Positions 17,514 through 28,357 are shown, numbered from the stretch's first letter. The stretch: DNA of 64,000 nt from Bacteroides sp. AN502(2024) (GCF_041227145.1 NZ_JBGFSP010000003.1:2790001-2854000); one strand, 5' to 3'. The notes: generated by a model from the letters alone, not told the origin. A program made the numbers and translations.

Positions 17514-18550
17514 TTATATAAGGTGTATATCAAGTTCTTTGCATTTTTTGCGCATATCTTCGGGCCAGATGCTAGCTTGTATTTCTCCGATGTGAGCCTT
17601 GCGAAGGTAGAACATGCACAAGCGGGACTGTCCGATACCTCCTCCGATAGATAATGGAAGAGTGTCATTCATCAATCGCTTGTGGAAATAAAGTTCCAGC
17701 CTTTTTCTTCTTTTTCTTCTTTCAGCTGACGTTGTAAAGCTTCTTTATCTACGCGGATTCCCATGGATGACAATTCGATGGAGCGTTGCAATACATCATC
17801 CCACAGCAAAAGGTCACCATTCAGTCCGGGCTGGTCATTTAGTCCTTTAGTCGTGTAGTCATCGTAGTCCGGTGCTCGTCCGTCGTGCTTCTTGCCGTCT
17901 CCAAGTTTGCAGCCTATTCCTATGATAAATACAGCTCCATATTTCTGACAGATGGCGTGTTCACGATATTTAGGTTCCAAGTTCGGATAAAGTTGGCGCA
18001 ATTCTTCTGAATGGATGAAATGTAGCTTTTGTGGCAGGCAAGGTTTGATTTGCGGATACATTTCATATACCATATATTCCGTACGGATCATGGCTGCATA
18101 AATACGGTTGACGATTTCTTTCAGGAAGTTTACATTCCGGTCTTTATTGGTGATGACACGTTCCCAGTCCCACTGGTCTACGTAAAGAGAATGCAGGTTG
18201 CCCAATTCTTCATCCGACCGGATTGCATTCATATCCGTGTAAATACCATATCCCGGTTCGATGTGATAGTCAGCTAAGGTTAACCTTTTCCACTTGGCCA
18301 ATGAATGAACCACTTCGGCTTGTGCATCGCCCAGATCTTTAATTGGGAAGGAAACAGGTCGTTCTATTCCATTCAAATCATCATTGATACCCATCCCTTT
18401 CAATACGAAAAGAGGGGCGGTCACACGTCTAAGGCGCAGTTCGGATGACAAGTTTAATTGGAAGAACTCTTTTATTTGCTTGATTCCCAACTCGGTCTGT
18501 TTGAGGTCGAGAAGCGGCTTATAGTTCTTAGGTTTTATCAAGTAACTCAT
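17514..18550 (-). pseudogene. asnA: asnA, aspartate-ammonia ligase, with one-base frameshift
   Basis: The reading frame from ATG 18550 gives 292 residues of AsnA ([38 protein letters not shown]) and stops early at 17672. At 17690-17692 a run has three A on the plus strand where four would keep the frame; adding one base continues as [19 protein letters not shown], then [20 protein letters not shown], to a TAA at 17514-17516 and a total of exactly 345 residues, the family's usual length. The lost part contains the conserved [11 protein letters not shown]-binding motif, so the shortened product should be inactive. AsnA makes asparagine from aspartate, ammonia and ATP. A sequencing error in a short homopolymer is a real alternative. 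Confidence 0.88.
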
Positions 18551-18743
18551 AAGTTTGTTAAATGTTAATTGTCGGCAAAGATAGGAATAAAATTGATGTA
18601 TGTAATGAGTATTCTCTAAAAGATTGTCAATTTGATAAAGTAAATACGCTAAAGCATTTCAAAATAATAGTCTTCTGACATGAAGGATCGCTTTGAGAAC
18701 TATAAAAAAAGGAGAATCATTAGGAGAATGAGAAGATTTTTTA

Positions 18744-18751
18744 TACTTTTG
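18744..18751 (+). promoter_or_regulatory. -7 promoter box of tRNA-Arg
   Basis: TACTTTTG (TAnnTTTG) 20 bases before the tRNA; no clear -33 element. Confidence 0.5.
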
Positions 18752-18771
18752 TTCCCGCATTTAGAAAGAAT

Positions 18772-18844
18772 GGCCCCGTAGCTTAGTGAATAGAGCGTCA
18801 GATTCCGGTTCTGAAGGTCGTGCGTTTGAATCGCACCGGGGTCA
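18772..18844 (+). tRNA. tRNA-Arg (anticodon CCG)
   Basis: The 73-nt sequence folds as a cloverleaf: acceptor GGCCCCG/CGGGGTC with one G-U pair and discriminator A, D-stem GCTT/GAGC, anticodon stem TCAGA/TCTGA around loop TTCCGGT (anticodon CCG, reads CGG), and T-stem GTGCG/CGCAC with loop TTTGAAT. CCA is not encoded. A -7 box precedes it and a hairpin terminator follows at once. Confidence 0.93.
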
Positions 18845-18848
18845 CATT

Positions 18849-18892
18849 GGAATCCCTTGATAGTCAGTAGACTATTGAGGGATTCCTTTTTT
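18849..18892 (+). terminator. Terminator of tRNA-Arg
   Basis: Stem GGAATCCCT...AGGGATTCC with nearly continuous pairing through TGATAGTC/GACTATTG, a short loop and a six-T tail. Confidence 0.85.
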
Positions 18893-18927
18893 GTCTTTCT
18901 AATCTGTGGCTGCATAAAGCCTTCTCT

Positions 18928-21780
18928 TTAGCTTCTTGAAACCTGAAGTCCTTTATCAGAGAGGGTCATTTCTACAAAACGGGCACGAGAATTAGGGGCT
19001 TGTTCCGTCAGTATCCGTCGGATTTGTCCGGCTGCCTGCGGATCTTTTGCTACCATATACAGATACCCGCCACCACCTGCACCGGGGAGTTTGTATCCCA
19101 AGGTGTAATCTTTGATTTTCTCGATGATGGCTGCTACTGCCGGTGGATTGGTTCCGCAATCTAATGCTTGGTTCTGTATCCAGGTTTTGCCGACTAAACG
19201 ACCGAAACTATTGAAATTACTCCGTAAAATGGATTCACTCATATCCATTGCATGAGCTTTCATTTCGGCTAACAAGCTTAGATGCGGACCGGAATTGAGG
19301 AACATGGAACTGACAATCTCGGCCAGGATACTTTTAGCGGTACGAGTAATTCCCGTATAATATAACAGATGACAGTCGCGGTAATCAGGATGAACAAAGA
19401 GTTGGTCGGGTAACCAGCGTACTAATGGATTCTGCTCGAAACCAGCTTCGGATTGGAGTAATTTAATACCGGAAAAGACACCGCCATATTGGTCTTGCCA
19501 GCCTCCTCCTGTGGTCAGGAGTTGTTCCAATACTAATGTGTAACTACATATATCATTTTTATCCCAAGCCAGTCCACAGAAATCATTGATTGCTCCGAGC
19601 ACAGTAAATGCCAGGATGGAACTGGTGCCCAAACCAGAACCTGCAGGAATAGCAGCCAGCAGAGTAATTTCGATTCCGGAACCGAAATCTTCCAATTGTT
19701 TAGCTAACGAAGGATAGGATTCTGTAGAGAATGTCGGTGCAAAGCCCGCCAATGTAAGGGCGGCTTTCGGAATAGAAAATGGAGAACCTACCTTTTTATA
19801 ATCTTGCAGTTCCTCGTAATTTCTTATCACTTCTATTGCACCCATGTCAATAGAACGAAGAGTGATGTGATATTCCTTGCTGGGTTTCACATATACTTGT
19901 AGCGGTGGTTGACCGTTCAGTTCGATAGCAAGATTTACAACGCTTCCTCCTGAATAAAGAGAGTAGGGAGGTGTGTCCGTCCATCCTCCCGCCACATCAA
20001 TACGCACAGGACTGCGTCCCCATACGATTTGGTCGGAATAAACGTTGAGTATGGGATGACTTTTACGTTCGCTCATTACTTCTAATAAACCGTCGCGAAG
20101 TAGTTGGAAAGCCTCCTGTTCCTCTCTTGCACAATCCTTGTTTTCACGTAATTTCATGATACGTGCACGAAGCATCCGGTTGTGTATCCGTAACATGGGC
20201 GCGGCATCTTCTTTCAAGACGTCGGGCATATCTAATTTGAAACGTACAAATTCATTGGCGGCATCCAGCAAATCGAGTTGATAGAACACGCTTTTCTCAT
20301 AATTGGTCGCCAGTCCTTTCCAGTTCTCCTTGCGGAAAGCTTTGCGCTGTTCGTAGAGGCGTTTGAGGTTGGCGCTTGCGGATATTTCATCTGCGGAAAC
20401 TTTCTCTGCTTTCAACCAAAGTTTTTTCCCTTCTTCCAGTTGTGGTTCTGATGTCATCCAGCGTACTAGTATGCCTAAATCTTTCACAGAAGCCACTTTG
20501 GGGAAGATGAATGCTGATTGTAAATCATCTGTACGCCCTTTTATATCCTTCCAGATAATTCCCCTTTCTTCCATCCAACGGGTAAAAGGAATATTAAGGT
20601 AAGTAGTCGTTATTTTGTCCAACGCTCCTTTGAATACATCATCCAATCCATACGGACGCGCAACGAACTCATTCTCGCCGATAGGAATAATATCGATGCA
20701 AACCCCATCCGGTAAATGTATACTCCACTGGTTTTCAGGAACTCCTGTAATGATCTGGCGGGAACCTAATTTCCATTCTTTTCCCACATGGCTATTTTCA
20801 ATCCATAAATTGGCGTTGTCGGCAGAAAGAGAAACTTGTGTGATGGAATTCTGTATAAAGATAGCCGGATTCGGTTTTACTTTCCGGTGCATAATTCTTC
20901 TTTGGTCCCGCACCTTATCCTGTATGGCCAAAGTAGAAGAAATCAGTTCACGACTTGTACCGTAATGATAGAATTCTCCACCGGGCAACGGTAATATGGC
21001 CACGGACAACTGATTGATTTCTTTATCTTTCGTTTTAGGATGCTCTCCCAAAGCCAAACCATAGTCCGAATATAAATCATAATAATGAATATCTTTCGTA
21101 CCTCCTTTCAATGACCGTTTCATCAGTACTTCTATGGCACGGTCACTTAAAATCCAGATGCCGATATCCATCAGGAAAAGATGAGTTTTCGACAAACTTT
21201 CCAACTCTTCCAGAGAAGGTTTCTGCAACATGAAATCAAGCACCTCCGGTTTTTTCCGGTCGGAAACAAACACGCCATGATGAGTTGCCAATGAAGGATT
21301 CACCCACAGACCGTAACATACTACATCTACATTCGGAATATCCTGAAGCGGTTTTTCCGAACGGATATATACATCTCCGCTAGCAATCAGCGTATTCAGT
21401 CCGGCCGGAGCCTGATTCATAATCCTTTCATAGAGCGGAAGCTGCAATGATAGAAGATTTTGTCCCAGCTTTTGCCCTCTTTCCCAACTGAAGATCGGGA
21501 TAGGAGTTAATATTTTGCCGGAAGGACCGTAGCTGGGTAGCCGACGACTTTGTCCGCCTGCATGCAGCAATATTCTTTTTTCATGTCCTAGCCAGTTGCT
21601 GAAAGATTCTTGTGGTGCGAATGCCTGATGACAAGCTTGCAATAACCATGTAGTTCCGCCACCGGAGCCTAGTTTACTCCCTATGGGGTCTGATGTACAA
21701 AACCAATCGGTATGGTTAACTTCTTCCAGTTCGTGGAAGCAATGGATCAAATTGGGTGGTAAGGATAATAACTTTTGCAT
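18928..21780 (-). CDS. fkp: Fkp: bifunctional L-fucokinase / L-fucose-1-phosphate guanylyltransferase
   Basis: 950 residues, matching the family length. The N-terminal half carries the pyrophosphorylase motif HAGGQSRRLPSYGPSGK (~70-90) of the GDP-fucose-forming domain; the C-terminal third is a GHMP kinase (WGRSPVRIDVAGGWTDTPP near 590, ATP loop PAGSGLGTSSILAF near 715, and LPGAGGGGYLYMV near 905). The enzyme converts salvaged L-fucose with ATP and GTP to GDP-fucose, used in Bacteroides to fucosylate capsules and surface glycoproteins. It lies alone on the minus strand, convergent with the tRNA; the HAD phosphatase gene is 119 bases upstream. Confidence 0.96.
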   Translation of the reverse strand: MQKLLSLPPNLIHCFHELEEVNHTDWFCTSDPIGSKLGSGGGTTWLLQACHQAFAPQESFSNWLGHEKRILLHAGGQSRRLPSYGPSGKILTPIPIFSWERGQKLGQNLLSLQLPLYERIMNQAPAGLNTLIASGDVYIRSEKPLQDIPNVDVVCYGLWVNPSLATHHGVFVSDRKKPEVLDFMLQKPSLEELESLSKTHLFLMDIGIWILSDRAIEVLMKRSLKGGTKDIHYYDLYSDYGLALGEHPKTKDKEINQLSVAILPLPGGEFYHYGTSRELISSTLAIQDKVRDQRRIMHRKVKPNPAIFIQNSITQVSLSADNANLWIENSHVGKEWKLGSRQIITGVPENQWSIHLPDGVCIDIIPIGENEFVARPYGLDDVFKGALDKITTTYLNIPFTRWMEERGIIWKDIKGRTDDLQSAFIFPKVASVKDLGILVRWMTSEPQLEEGKKLWLKAEKVSADEISASANLKRLYEQRKAFRKENWKGLATNYEKSVFYQLDLLDAANEFVRFKLDMPDVLKEDAAPMLRIHNRMLRARIMKLRENKDCAREEQEAFQLLRDGLLEVMSERKSHPILNVYSDQIVWGRSPVRIDVAGGWTDTPPYSLYSGGSVVNLAIELNGQPPLQVYVKPSKEYHITLRSIDMGAIEVIRNYEELQDYKKVGSPFSIPKAALTLAGFAPTFSTESYPSLAKQLEDFGSGIEITLLAAIPAGSGLGTSSILAFTVLGAINDFCGLAWDKNDICSYTLVLEQLLTTGGGWQDQYGGVFSGIKLLQSEAGFEQNPLVRWLPDQLFVHPDYRDCHLLYYTGITRTAKSILAEIVSSMFLNSGPHLSLLAEMKAHAMDMSESILRSNFNSFGRLVGKTWIQNQALDCGTNPPAVAAIIEKIKDYTLGYKLPGAGGGGYLYMVAKDPQAAGQIRRILTEQAPNSRARFVEMTLSDKGLQVSRS

Positions 21781-21899
21781 AATAGAATCTGCGTTGGCTT
21801 AGATAGAATCCAAGCGAATTAAACTCCCGTAAAAATACAAATTATATTCCTGCTTTTCAATATTATTCTTCTGTATTGAAAAATAATTTATTTCAGCTT

Positions 21900-22583
21900 T
21901 TAGATGTCCTTTTCAAACAGCATATCCCACTGGTCGCTTAACGCCTGCATGGATGGCAGTAATAAATCTGCTCCGGCATCCAGCAACACTTGTCCGTTCA
22001 AAGGACCCGTATTGACCGCTATGGTGAAAATGCCCGCATTGTGTCCGGCTTCTACTCCTAACGGAGCGTTCTCTACTACAACAGCTTCATCTGCTTTGAA
22101 CCCTCCTTTTTTCAAAGCCATCAGATATGGTTCGGGATTGGGTTTGCCATATTTCACATCGAACGCTGTAACCATCAGTTCTTTGTGAAACATTCCCGGG
22201 AAGTTGTGTTCCAGCCGTTCGAGCAGGGATAGCTGACCGGAACCGGTGACCACCATCGGAATCAGCCCGTTCCTCTTCACTTTTTGTAGTAACTCCCATG
22301 TACCGGGCATCGGTTTTGCTTCGGGATATGAATTGAATAAAGCACTTTTCTCCTGATAGATACTTTCTATTTCTTCTTGGGTGGCTTCTCTACCCCATTC
22401 ACGTTGAAAAACAATATTGATTGTAGAAGCTCCTGTCCGTCCTTCATGCATATATGCTTCTTCGCGACTAAGAGTGAGCCCATGAGATTTCATTACTTTA
22501 TGCCATGCTTCCGAATGGAATGGCATAGAGTCAAAAAGTACGCCGTCCATGTCAAACAGGACGGCTTTCAGTTTCTTTTTCAT
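21900..22583 (-). CDS. HAD-family sugar-phosphate phosphatase / phosphomutase-like
   Basis: 227 residues. HAD motif I LFDMDGVLFDSMP (nucleophile Asp near residue 11 and general acid two residues on), a helical cap with the HEGRTGAS segment, motif II VVTGSG, the catalytic Lys in VKYGKPNPEPYL, and motif IV VVENAPLGVEAGHNAG. The cap type is that of beta-phosphoglucomutase and related phosphatases. HEGRT rather than the mutase hinge makes a phosphatase more likely. The substrate is unknown; proximity to fkp hints at, but does not show, a sugar phosphate. Confidence 0.85.
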   Translation of the reverse strand: MKKKLKAVLFDMDGVLFDSMPFHSEAWHKVMKSHGLTLSREEAYMHEGRTGASTINIVFQREWGREATQEEIESIYQEKSALFNSYPEAKPMPGTWELLQKVKRNGLIPMVVTGSGQLSLLERLEHNFPGMFHKELMVTAFDVKYGKPNPEPYLMALKKGGFKADEAVVVENAPLGVEAGHNAGIFTIAVNTGPLNGQVLLDAGADLLLPSMQALSDQWDMLFEKDI

Positions 22584-22619
22584 ACTTTGTACGTTGCGGA
22601 ATCTTTTTAAGATGATATT

Positions 22620-23429
22620 TTATTTTTCTATGATCATTTTCTTTAGATCGGACCGGGGGATAACCACATCATATTGTTCCCCGGAATCCTTGCCGATATA
22701 TCTGTAGGTAATATTCTTATTGTTCTCCACGCAGGTTCTTATGAATATCTGGGTGGCAGGATCGGTCTGGCTTGCCAGCGTTGACACAATGCCCTCTTTC
22801 ACTTCTGCTGCGTTTTCTTCAATCTGGCTGATGGAACACAGATCTTCGTTTACACTGCATATATAAACAACCGATTCACCTATAACTTCGATCTTTTCGA
22901 CAACGACTTCTTCACTGGCCTGCATTGGAAATTGCAGATTCGCCATTTTCAGTTGTGCTTCAAGTTTTGTCTGTCCGCTTTGTGCAGGATCGGTATTTGT
23001 ATTGATAACCTCTTTCAGTTCTTCGGCAGTAAGTTCGCAAACCGCTTGCTCGCCCGACTTATTCCCTACAAATATCATGTGTAATCCTGAATTACACTTA
23101 GCCATCAACTTCAGCATTTCCTTTACATCGGCAGCCGGATTTTGAAACATTATTTTGATAGATGATTTCATGCTTTCCGGATTATCTTTCAATATCTTTA
23201 TATTGGTTATTTCCTCGTTCATGTTGAGAGTGTACACTACGTTATTCCCGTCATAAATGATGCTGGTTATTTTACCGACTTCTCCCATATCCATTGGACA
23301 CTGTTTGTTGGCTATCCCGATCACAGCCTTGAGTTTGGCTTCCTGACAACCGGTCATTACTATTATTAGAAATGATACGCTACATAGTAGCATGAGTCCA
23401 CTGGACTTTTTTAATAAATTTGCTGCCAT
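22620..23429 (-). CDS. Lipoprotein with two tandem copies of an unknown domain
   Basis: 269 residues from ATG 23429; the frame opens at 23474 but the first 15 residues are polar and precede the real signal. The signal ends in a lipobox VMTGC. Two homologous ~105-residue halves follow: the first begins KAVIGIANKQCPMDMGEVGK and ends FVGNKSGEQAVCELTAEELK, the second begins EAQLKMANLQFPMQASEEV and ends YIGKDSGEQYDVVIPRSDLK. The shared pattern (IANKQCP/MANLQFP ... GKDSGEQ) marks an internal duplication. I do not recognise the family. The protein is probably anchored in the envelope. The next gene on the same strand is the HAD phosphatase after 36 bases, so the two may be co-transcribed. Confidence 0.75.
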   Translation of the reverse strand: MAANLLKKSSGLMLLCSVSFLIIVMTGCQEAKLKAVIGIANKQCPMDMGEVGKITSIIYDGNNVVYTLNMNEEITNIKILKDNPESMKSSIKIMFQNPAADVKEMLKLMAKCNSGLHMIFVGNKSGEQAVCELTAEELKEVINTNTDPAQSGQTKLEAQLKMANLQFPMQASEEVVVEKIEVIGESVVYICSVNEDLCSISQIEENAAEVKEGIVSTLASQTDPATQIFIRTCVENNKNITYRYIGKDSGEQYDVVIPRSDLKKMIIEK

Positions 23430-23563
23430 CCTATTTGTTTTTTGAGTTTGATTTGCTATTATATAACGAGGCAAAGATAACGATAAAAAATGAGAGACAG
23501 GGATAAGTTAGAAAGGAAAGATCGTTGCAAATGATGCTCCCGAGTGATTAACTATGTAATTAT

Positions 23564-23593
23564 TTGCTGTTTAGAAGAATATATGTATTTTTG
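23564..23593 (+). promoter_or_regulatory. Promoter of the 23618 lipoprotein gene
   Basis: -33 TTTG (23564-23567), an 18-bp spacer and -7 TATTTTTG (23586-23593), 24 bases before the ATG. Confidence 0.65.
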
Positions 23594-23617
23594 TAACGTT
23601 ATAAACTCGACGATAGC

Positions 23618-24124
23618 ATGAAAAAGAGCGTATTATTGTTGCTACCATTGTTTTTAGGTGCTTGCTCTGATAATGGGGAAAGTCCCGTTATCAAGATAGA
23701 AAGGCTTTATGCAAAGATAGAATCGGACGATGGAAATTCTGGTTCCGGTGAAAAAGACTATGCGAATCAGAAGGAGGAGTTGCCGGTCTTGGAGGTAGGA
23801 GACGAAGTGAAGGCCTTTCTGCTTTTGGATGGAAATGGGGCGGAATTGAAAACTTTTAAACTTCAAAATGACGATGAAGTGGATACTAAACTCTTTTATG
23901 AGCAAGCAGAAGTATCAACGGAGGGAAATCTGACGGATGTGGAGAAAGGACAGCTTCGTTTTAAGGATGGTGTGTCAAAGGCTAGAATTATGGTTATGGC
24001 AACCATTAAACAAGTGGATAAGAACGGTGATGTAAAATTAGAGTTCTATCTTTCTTCCAAAGCCGAATGTGAGGGAGCACAGGAAGAAATCGGCTTGAAG
24101 ACGAAAGCGGAAGATGATCAATGA
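23618..24124 (+). CDS. Small acidic lipoprotein of unknown function
   Basis: 168 residues with a classic short lipoprotein signal (KKSVLLLLPLFLGAC, Cys at 16) followed by a polar acidic domain (SDDGNSGSGEKDY, then VGDEVKAFLLLDGNGAELKTF). No known domain was recognised. It is monocistronic: its own promoter lies upstream and a hairpin terminator directly downstream. It is divergent from the duplicated-domain lipoprotein gene and convergent with pgi. Confidence 0.75.
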   Translation: MKKSVLLLLPLFLGACSDNGESPVIKIERLYAKIESDDGNSGSGEKDYANQKEELPVLEVGDEVKAFLLLDGNGAELKTFKLQNDDEVDTKLFYEQAEVSTEGNLTDVEKGQLRFKDGVSKARIMVMATIKQVDKNGDVKLEFYLSSKAECEGAQEEIGLKTKAEDDQ

Positions 24125-24147
24125 ACGATCGTACCACAGATAACACA

Positions 24148-24193
24148 CAGAGTGCACAGATTCTTTTTCATTTCCTTTGTGCACTCTGTTTCT
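24148..24193 (+). terminator. Hairpin terminator between the lipoprotein gene and pgi
   Basis: Perfect 11-bp stem CAGAGTGCACA (24148-24158) with TGTGCACTCTG (24178-24188), then TTTCTT. It may also serve the convergent pgi gene. Confidence 0.7.
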
Positions 24194-24244
24194 TGATGGT
24201 GAATAAATTTTAATTGGTATGAATCCGTATAATCTCTGGTGAGC

Positions 24245-25582
24245 TTATAGTTTTGCACGGATTGCTTTGGATTCTTCTTCATACCCCGGTTTGTCCAGCA
24301 ATGCAAACATATTCTTTTTGTATGCTTCCACACCCGGTTGGTTGAATGGGTTCACGCCCAACAGATAACCGCTGATACCGCAAGCCTTTTCGAAGAAATA
24401 GAGCAGACCGCCGATGTTGTATTCGCTCAATTCCGGAAGTACAATACGCATATTAGGTACACCACCGTCTACGTGAGCCAGCTGTGTTCCCAGTTCTGCC
24501 ATTTTGTTCACTTCGTCCACACGCTTGCCGGCTAAGAAATTCAAGCCGTCCAGATTTGCTTCGTCAGAAGGAACCTCCAGTTTGTGGTTAACCTTTTCTA
24601 CTGAAATCACGGTTTCGAAGATAGAACGTTCGCCTTCCTGAATCCATTGTCCCATGGAGTGAAGGTCTGTAGAAAAATCTACCGATGCAGGGAAGATTCC
24701 TTTATTATCTTTTCCTTCAGATTCTCCATAAAGTTGTTTCCACCATTCGCTTACATAGTGCAGTTTCGGGCAGAAGTTGACAAGGATCTCGATCTTCTTG
24801 CCATTCTTGTACAACTCATTGCGGGTAGCAGCGTAAATAGCAGCCGGGTTTTCAGCAAATGCGACGTCCGATCCGCATACCTTTTCCATATCGGCTGCAC
24901 CGGCAACCAGTTTGTCAATATCGAATCCTGCAACTGCGATAGGCAGCAAACCAACCGGAGTCAGTACGGAGAAACGTCCGCCTACGTTATCAGGGATGAT
25001 GAATGTTTGGTATCCTTCTTTGTCGGCTGTAACACGGGCAGCACCTTTCTTTGCATCCGTCACTGCAACGATTACTTTCTTTGCGGTTTCCTTGCCGCGC
25101 TGATCTTCGCATTGCTTTTTCAGCAAACGGAAAGCAAGAGCCGTTTCGGTGGTAGTTCCTGATTTGGAGATATTGATAATTCCGAATTTTTTATCTTTCA
25201 GATATTCAGTCAGTTCATACAGATAATCTTCGCTGATATTGTGTCCTGCATAGATCATGACAGGAGCCGTTTTCTTTTCCTGCAACCAAATGAAGCTGTT
25301 GGACAGAGCCTCGATTACGGCACGTGCACCCAGATAGCTGCCACCGATGCCGGCTACGATTACTACTTCACAGTTATCTCTTAATACTTTTGCTGTAGCG
25401 TTCAGGTCGGCCAGATGTTCTTTAGTGATAGAAGAAGGCAAATGCAACCATCCTAAAAAGTCATTACCTTTGCCTGTGCCTTTTTCCAGCATTTCCTGTG
25501 CGGCTTTTACCTCAGCTTCGTAAGCAAAAACCTTTTCTTTGGAGATGAATCCAACTGTTTTTTCAATGTTCAAGCTAATCAT
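24245..25582 (-). CDS. pgi: Glucose-6-phosphate isomerase
   Basis: 445 residues, the short bacterial form. SIS-type sugar-phosphate loop [18 protein letters not shown] near residue 140, [13 protein letters not shown] near 80 and the C-terminal [14 protein letters not shown] signature are intact. It interconverts glucose-6-phosphate and fructose-6-phosphate in the cytoplasm. It is the last of three same-strand genes (lysS, gpsA, pgi) separated by 0 and 19 bases, so they are likely one transcript. Confidence 0.96.
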   Translation of the reverse strand: MISLNIEKTVGFISKEKVFAYEAEVKAAQEMLEKGTGKGNDFLGWLHLPSSITKEHLADLNATAKVLRDNCEVVIVAGIGGSYLGARAVIEALSNSFIWLQEKKTAPVMIYAGHNISEDYLYELTEYLKDKKFGIINISKSGTTTETALAFRLLKKQCEDQRGKETAKKVIVAVTDAKKGAARVTADKEGYQTFIIPDNVGGRFSVLTPVGLLPIAVAGFDIDKLVAGAADMEKVCGSDVAFAENPAAIYAATRNELYKNGKKIEILVNFCPKLHYVSEWWKQLYGESEGKDNKGIFPASVDFSTDLHSMGQWIQEGERSIFETVISVEKVNHKLEVPSDEANLDGLNFLAGKRVDEVNKMAELGTQLAHVDGGVPNMRIVLPELSEYNIGGLLYFFEKACGISGYLLGVNPFNQPGVEAYKKNMFALLDKPGYEEESKAIRAKL

Positions 25583-25601
25583 ATTCTTCTTGTTTATAAG
25601 G

Positions 25602-26597
25602 TTATCTAAAAGAATCAGTTAGTAATTTTATTTCAATCATAGGTGAGATGCGTTCGTACAGGATGTTGTACACGGCGTCCAGTATCGGCATATTGACATG
25701 ATGATGTTTGTTGATTTCCTTGATACACTTCGTCCCATAGTAACCTTCGGCAATCATCTCCATTTCAATCTGTGCACTTTTCACGGAATATCCTTTACCT
25801 ATCATCGTGCCGAAAGTCCGGTTACGGCTGAAGTTGGAGTAGGCGGTCACCAATAAATCTCCCAAATAAACTGATTCGTCCACGTTTCTGTTCAACGGAT
25901 GTACCGTGTTCAGGAAACGATTCATCTCCTGAATGGCATTGGAGATCAGCACAGCCTGAAAGTTATCACCATATTTTAAACCGCTGCAAATACCGGCAGC
26001 AATGGCATATACATTCTTTAGTACCGAACTGTATTCAATTCCTGCAACATCGTCACTGACGGAGGTTTTGATAAAACTGCTTCCCAGACGGCGGGCGAAA
26101 ATACGGGCCTTGTCTCTGTCGGGACAAGCGATAGTCAGGTAGGAAAGGCGTTCCAGAGCTACTTCTTCCGCGTGGCAGGGGCCTGCCAGTACAGCGATGT
26201 TTTCCGGGGGAACACCATATTCTTTAATGAAGTATTCCGATACAATTATGTTGTCATCGGGTACGATTCCTTTGATAGCGGTGATGATAAACTTATCCTT
26301 TATTTTCGTTTTCAGCTTTTTCAGGTGCACTTTCAGATAAGGAGAAGGAGTGACGAAAATCAGTGTATCCGATTCCTTCACAATATCATTGATATTGGAA
26401 CTGAAAGTAATACGCTTAGTGTCGAATTTCACCCCTGTCAAATAGGCTGGATTATGTCCCAGTCTCTTAAAATCGGTGATGCGGTCGTCTCGTCGCATAT
26501 ACCAATTTATAGAGTCCTCTTGGATTAAACACATCTTTGCGATGGCTGTGGCCCAACTTCCTCCGCCCATTATCGCTATCTTACCGGGTAGTTTCAT
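25602..26597 (-). CDS. gpsA: NAD(P)H-dependent glycerol-3-phosphate dehydrogenase
   Basis: 331 residues. Rossmann motif [13 protein letters not shown] at the N-terminus, [13 protein letters not shown], the catalytic-lysine region [15 protein letters not shown] and [10 protein letters not shown] are present. It reduces dihydroxyacetone phosphate to sn-glycerol-3-phosphate for phospholipid synthesis. The start codon directly follows the lysS stop (no gap), so translation is probably coupled. Confidence 0.95.
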   Translation of the reverse strand: MKLPGKIAIMGGGSWATAIAKMCLIQEDSINWYMRRDDRITDFKRLGHNPAYLTGVKFDTKRITFSSNINDIVKESDTLIFVTPSPYLKVHLKKLKTKIKDKFIITAIKGIVPDDNIIVSEYFIKEYGVPPENIAVLAGPCHAEEVALERLSYLTIACPDRDKARIFARRLGSSFIKTSVSDDVAGIEYSSVLKNVYAIAAGICSGLKYGDNFQAVLISNAIQEMNRFLNTVHPLNRNVDESVYLGDLLVTAYSNFSRNRTFGTMIGKGYSVKSAQIEMEMIAEGYYGTKCIKEINKHHHVNMPILDAVYNILYERISPMIEIKLLTDSFR

Positions 26598-28328
26598 TTA
26601 TTTAAGTTTGTTTAGCCACTCGGTCACGTCGTTTACGGACGGATTGGTCAGTTCTAATTTATATTTCTTGTTAATGCCACAGATGTCCTGATGTAGCTTC
26701 TGCGGATTGACATTTTTCATATCTTCTACGGTGTTGTAACCGGCTTTTTGGATTACTGGAACCCAGTCTTCCGCGATTCCCAATTCCATATATTTGGAGG
26801 TTGCATCTTTTTTCACAACTTTTTCCGGGCGCATTTGCGGGAAGAATAATACTTCCTGAATGGTGGTCTGTCCGGTCATTAACATCACCAGACGGTCGAT
26901 ACCGATACCTATACCCGATGTAGGAGGCATACCATATTGTAAGGCACGCAGGAAGTCCTGATCGATAATCATAGCTTCATCGTCACCCTTGTCGGCTAGG
27001 CGCATTTGCTCTTTGAAACGTTCTTCCTGATCAATCGGGTCATTCAATTCCGAATAAGCATTAGCCAACTCTTTGCCGTTTACCATCAGCTCGAAACGTT
27101 CGGTCAGTCCCGGTTTAGAACGATGCATTTTGGTCAGCGGGGACATTTCTACCGGATAATCGGTGATGAAAGTCGGCTGTATGTAAGTTCCTTCGCAGAA
27201 TTCACCGAAGATTTCGTCAATCAGCTTGCCCTTGCCCATTGTGTCATCGATTTCTTCCATATTCAGTTCCTTGCACACTTGGCGGATTTCTTCTTCGCTC
27301 TTGCCGTTCAGGTCGTATCCGGTCTTTTCTTTGATAGCATCGAGGATAGGCAGACGGCGGTAAGGAGCTTTAAAGCTGATAGTCTTTCCATCGACAGTGG
27401 TTTCCGTACAGCCGTTTACAGCGATACAGATGCGTTCCAGCAGTTTTTCGGTGAAATTCATCATCCAGTTGTAATCCTTGTACTGAACATAAAGTTCCAT
27501 ACAGGTAAATTCCGGATTGTGAGTTTTATCCATACCCTCGTTACGGAAGTTCTTACCTATTTCGTATACACCTTCAAAACCACCTACGATTAATCTTTTC
27601 AGATAAAGTTCCGTAGCGATGCGCAGATAAAGGTCTATATCCAGTGAGTTATGGTGAGTGATGAACGGACGTGCGCTTGCTCCGCCGGCGATAGATTGCA
27701 GGATAGGAGTTTCCACTTCCGTGTATCCGGCTTCGTCAAGAGCGTTACGCAGTGTCTTCACTACGGTGGCACGCTTCAGGAATGTTTCTTTTACACCGTC
27801 GTTTACCACCAGGTCAACATAACGTTGGCGATAACGGAGTTCGGGGTCTTCGAAAGAGTCGTAAGCCACCCCGTCTTTGTACTTAACGATAGGCAACGGT
27901 TTGATGGATTTTGCAAGTACAGTCAGTTTCTTTGCATGGATACTGATTTCGCCCATTTGTGTGCGGAACACGAAACCTTCGATACCGATAAAGTCACCTA
28001 AGTCGAGCAGGCGTTTGAATACAGAGTTGTACAGCTCCTTGTCTTCTCCCGGACAGATATCATCCCGGGTGATGTACACCTGGATGCGGCCTTTAGAATC
28101 CTGCAATTCGATGAAAGATGCTTTACCCATCACGCGGCGGCTCATGATACGGCCCGCTACGGAAACCTGGCGCGGCTCTTCGTCGTCTTTGAATTCAGCT
28201 TTAATATCTGTAGAGAAAGCATTGGTTACATATTCTGCTGCAGGGTATGGATCAATACCCATCGCACGAAGTTCATTCAGGCTGTTGCGTCGAATGATTT
28301 CCTGTTCACTTAGTTCTAATATATTCAT
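26598..28328 (-). CDS. lysS: Lysyl-tRNA synthetase, class II
   Basis: 576 residues. The N-terminal OB-fold anticodon-binding domain ([18 protein letters not shown]) is followed by the class II core: motif 2 [20 protein letters not shown] and motif 3 [15 protein letters not shown] near residue 480. About 70 extra residues follow the catalytic core ([19 protein letters not shown] and on), an extension that I associate with Bacteroidetes LysRS. It charges tRNA-Lys. A -7 box in reverse orientation (28358-28365) lies 29 bases upstream. Confidence 0.97.
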   Translation of the reverse strand: MNILELSEQEIIRRNSLNELRAMGIDPYPAAEYVTNAFSTDIKAEFKDDEEPRQVSVAGRIMSRRVMGKASFIELQDSKGRIQVYITRDDICPGEDKELYNSVFKRLLDLGDFIGIEGFVFRTQMGEISIHAKKLTVLAKSIKPLPIVKYKDGVAYDSFEDPELRYRQRYVDLVVNDGVKETFLKRATVVKTLRNALDEAGYTEVETPILQSIAGGASARPFITHHNSLDIDLYLRIATELYLKRLIVGGFEGVYEIGKNFRNEGMDKTHNPEFTCMELYVQYKDYNWMMNFTEKLLERICIAVNGCTETTVDGKTISFKAPYRRLPILDAIKEKTGYDLNGKSEEEIRQVCKELNMEEIDDTMGKGKLIDEIFGEFCEGTYIQPTFITDYPVEMSPLTKMHRSKPGLTERFELMVNGKELANAYSELNDPIDQEERFKEQMRLADKGDDEAMIIDQDFLRALQYGMPPTSGIGIGIDRLVMLMTGQTTIQEVLFFPQMRPEKVVKKDATSKYMELGIAEDWVPVIQKAGYNTVEDMKNVNPQKLHQDICGINKKYKLELTNPSVNDVTEWLNKLK

Positions 28329-28357
28329 TTCGTTACGTATTAACTCAATTTTGGAGG

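Noticed and set aside
18700..18915. 71-codon minus-strand frame across the tRNA (GAIQTHDLQNRNL)
   Set aside because: It is the antisense of tRNA-Arg and its terminator, a well-known false gene pattern.
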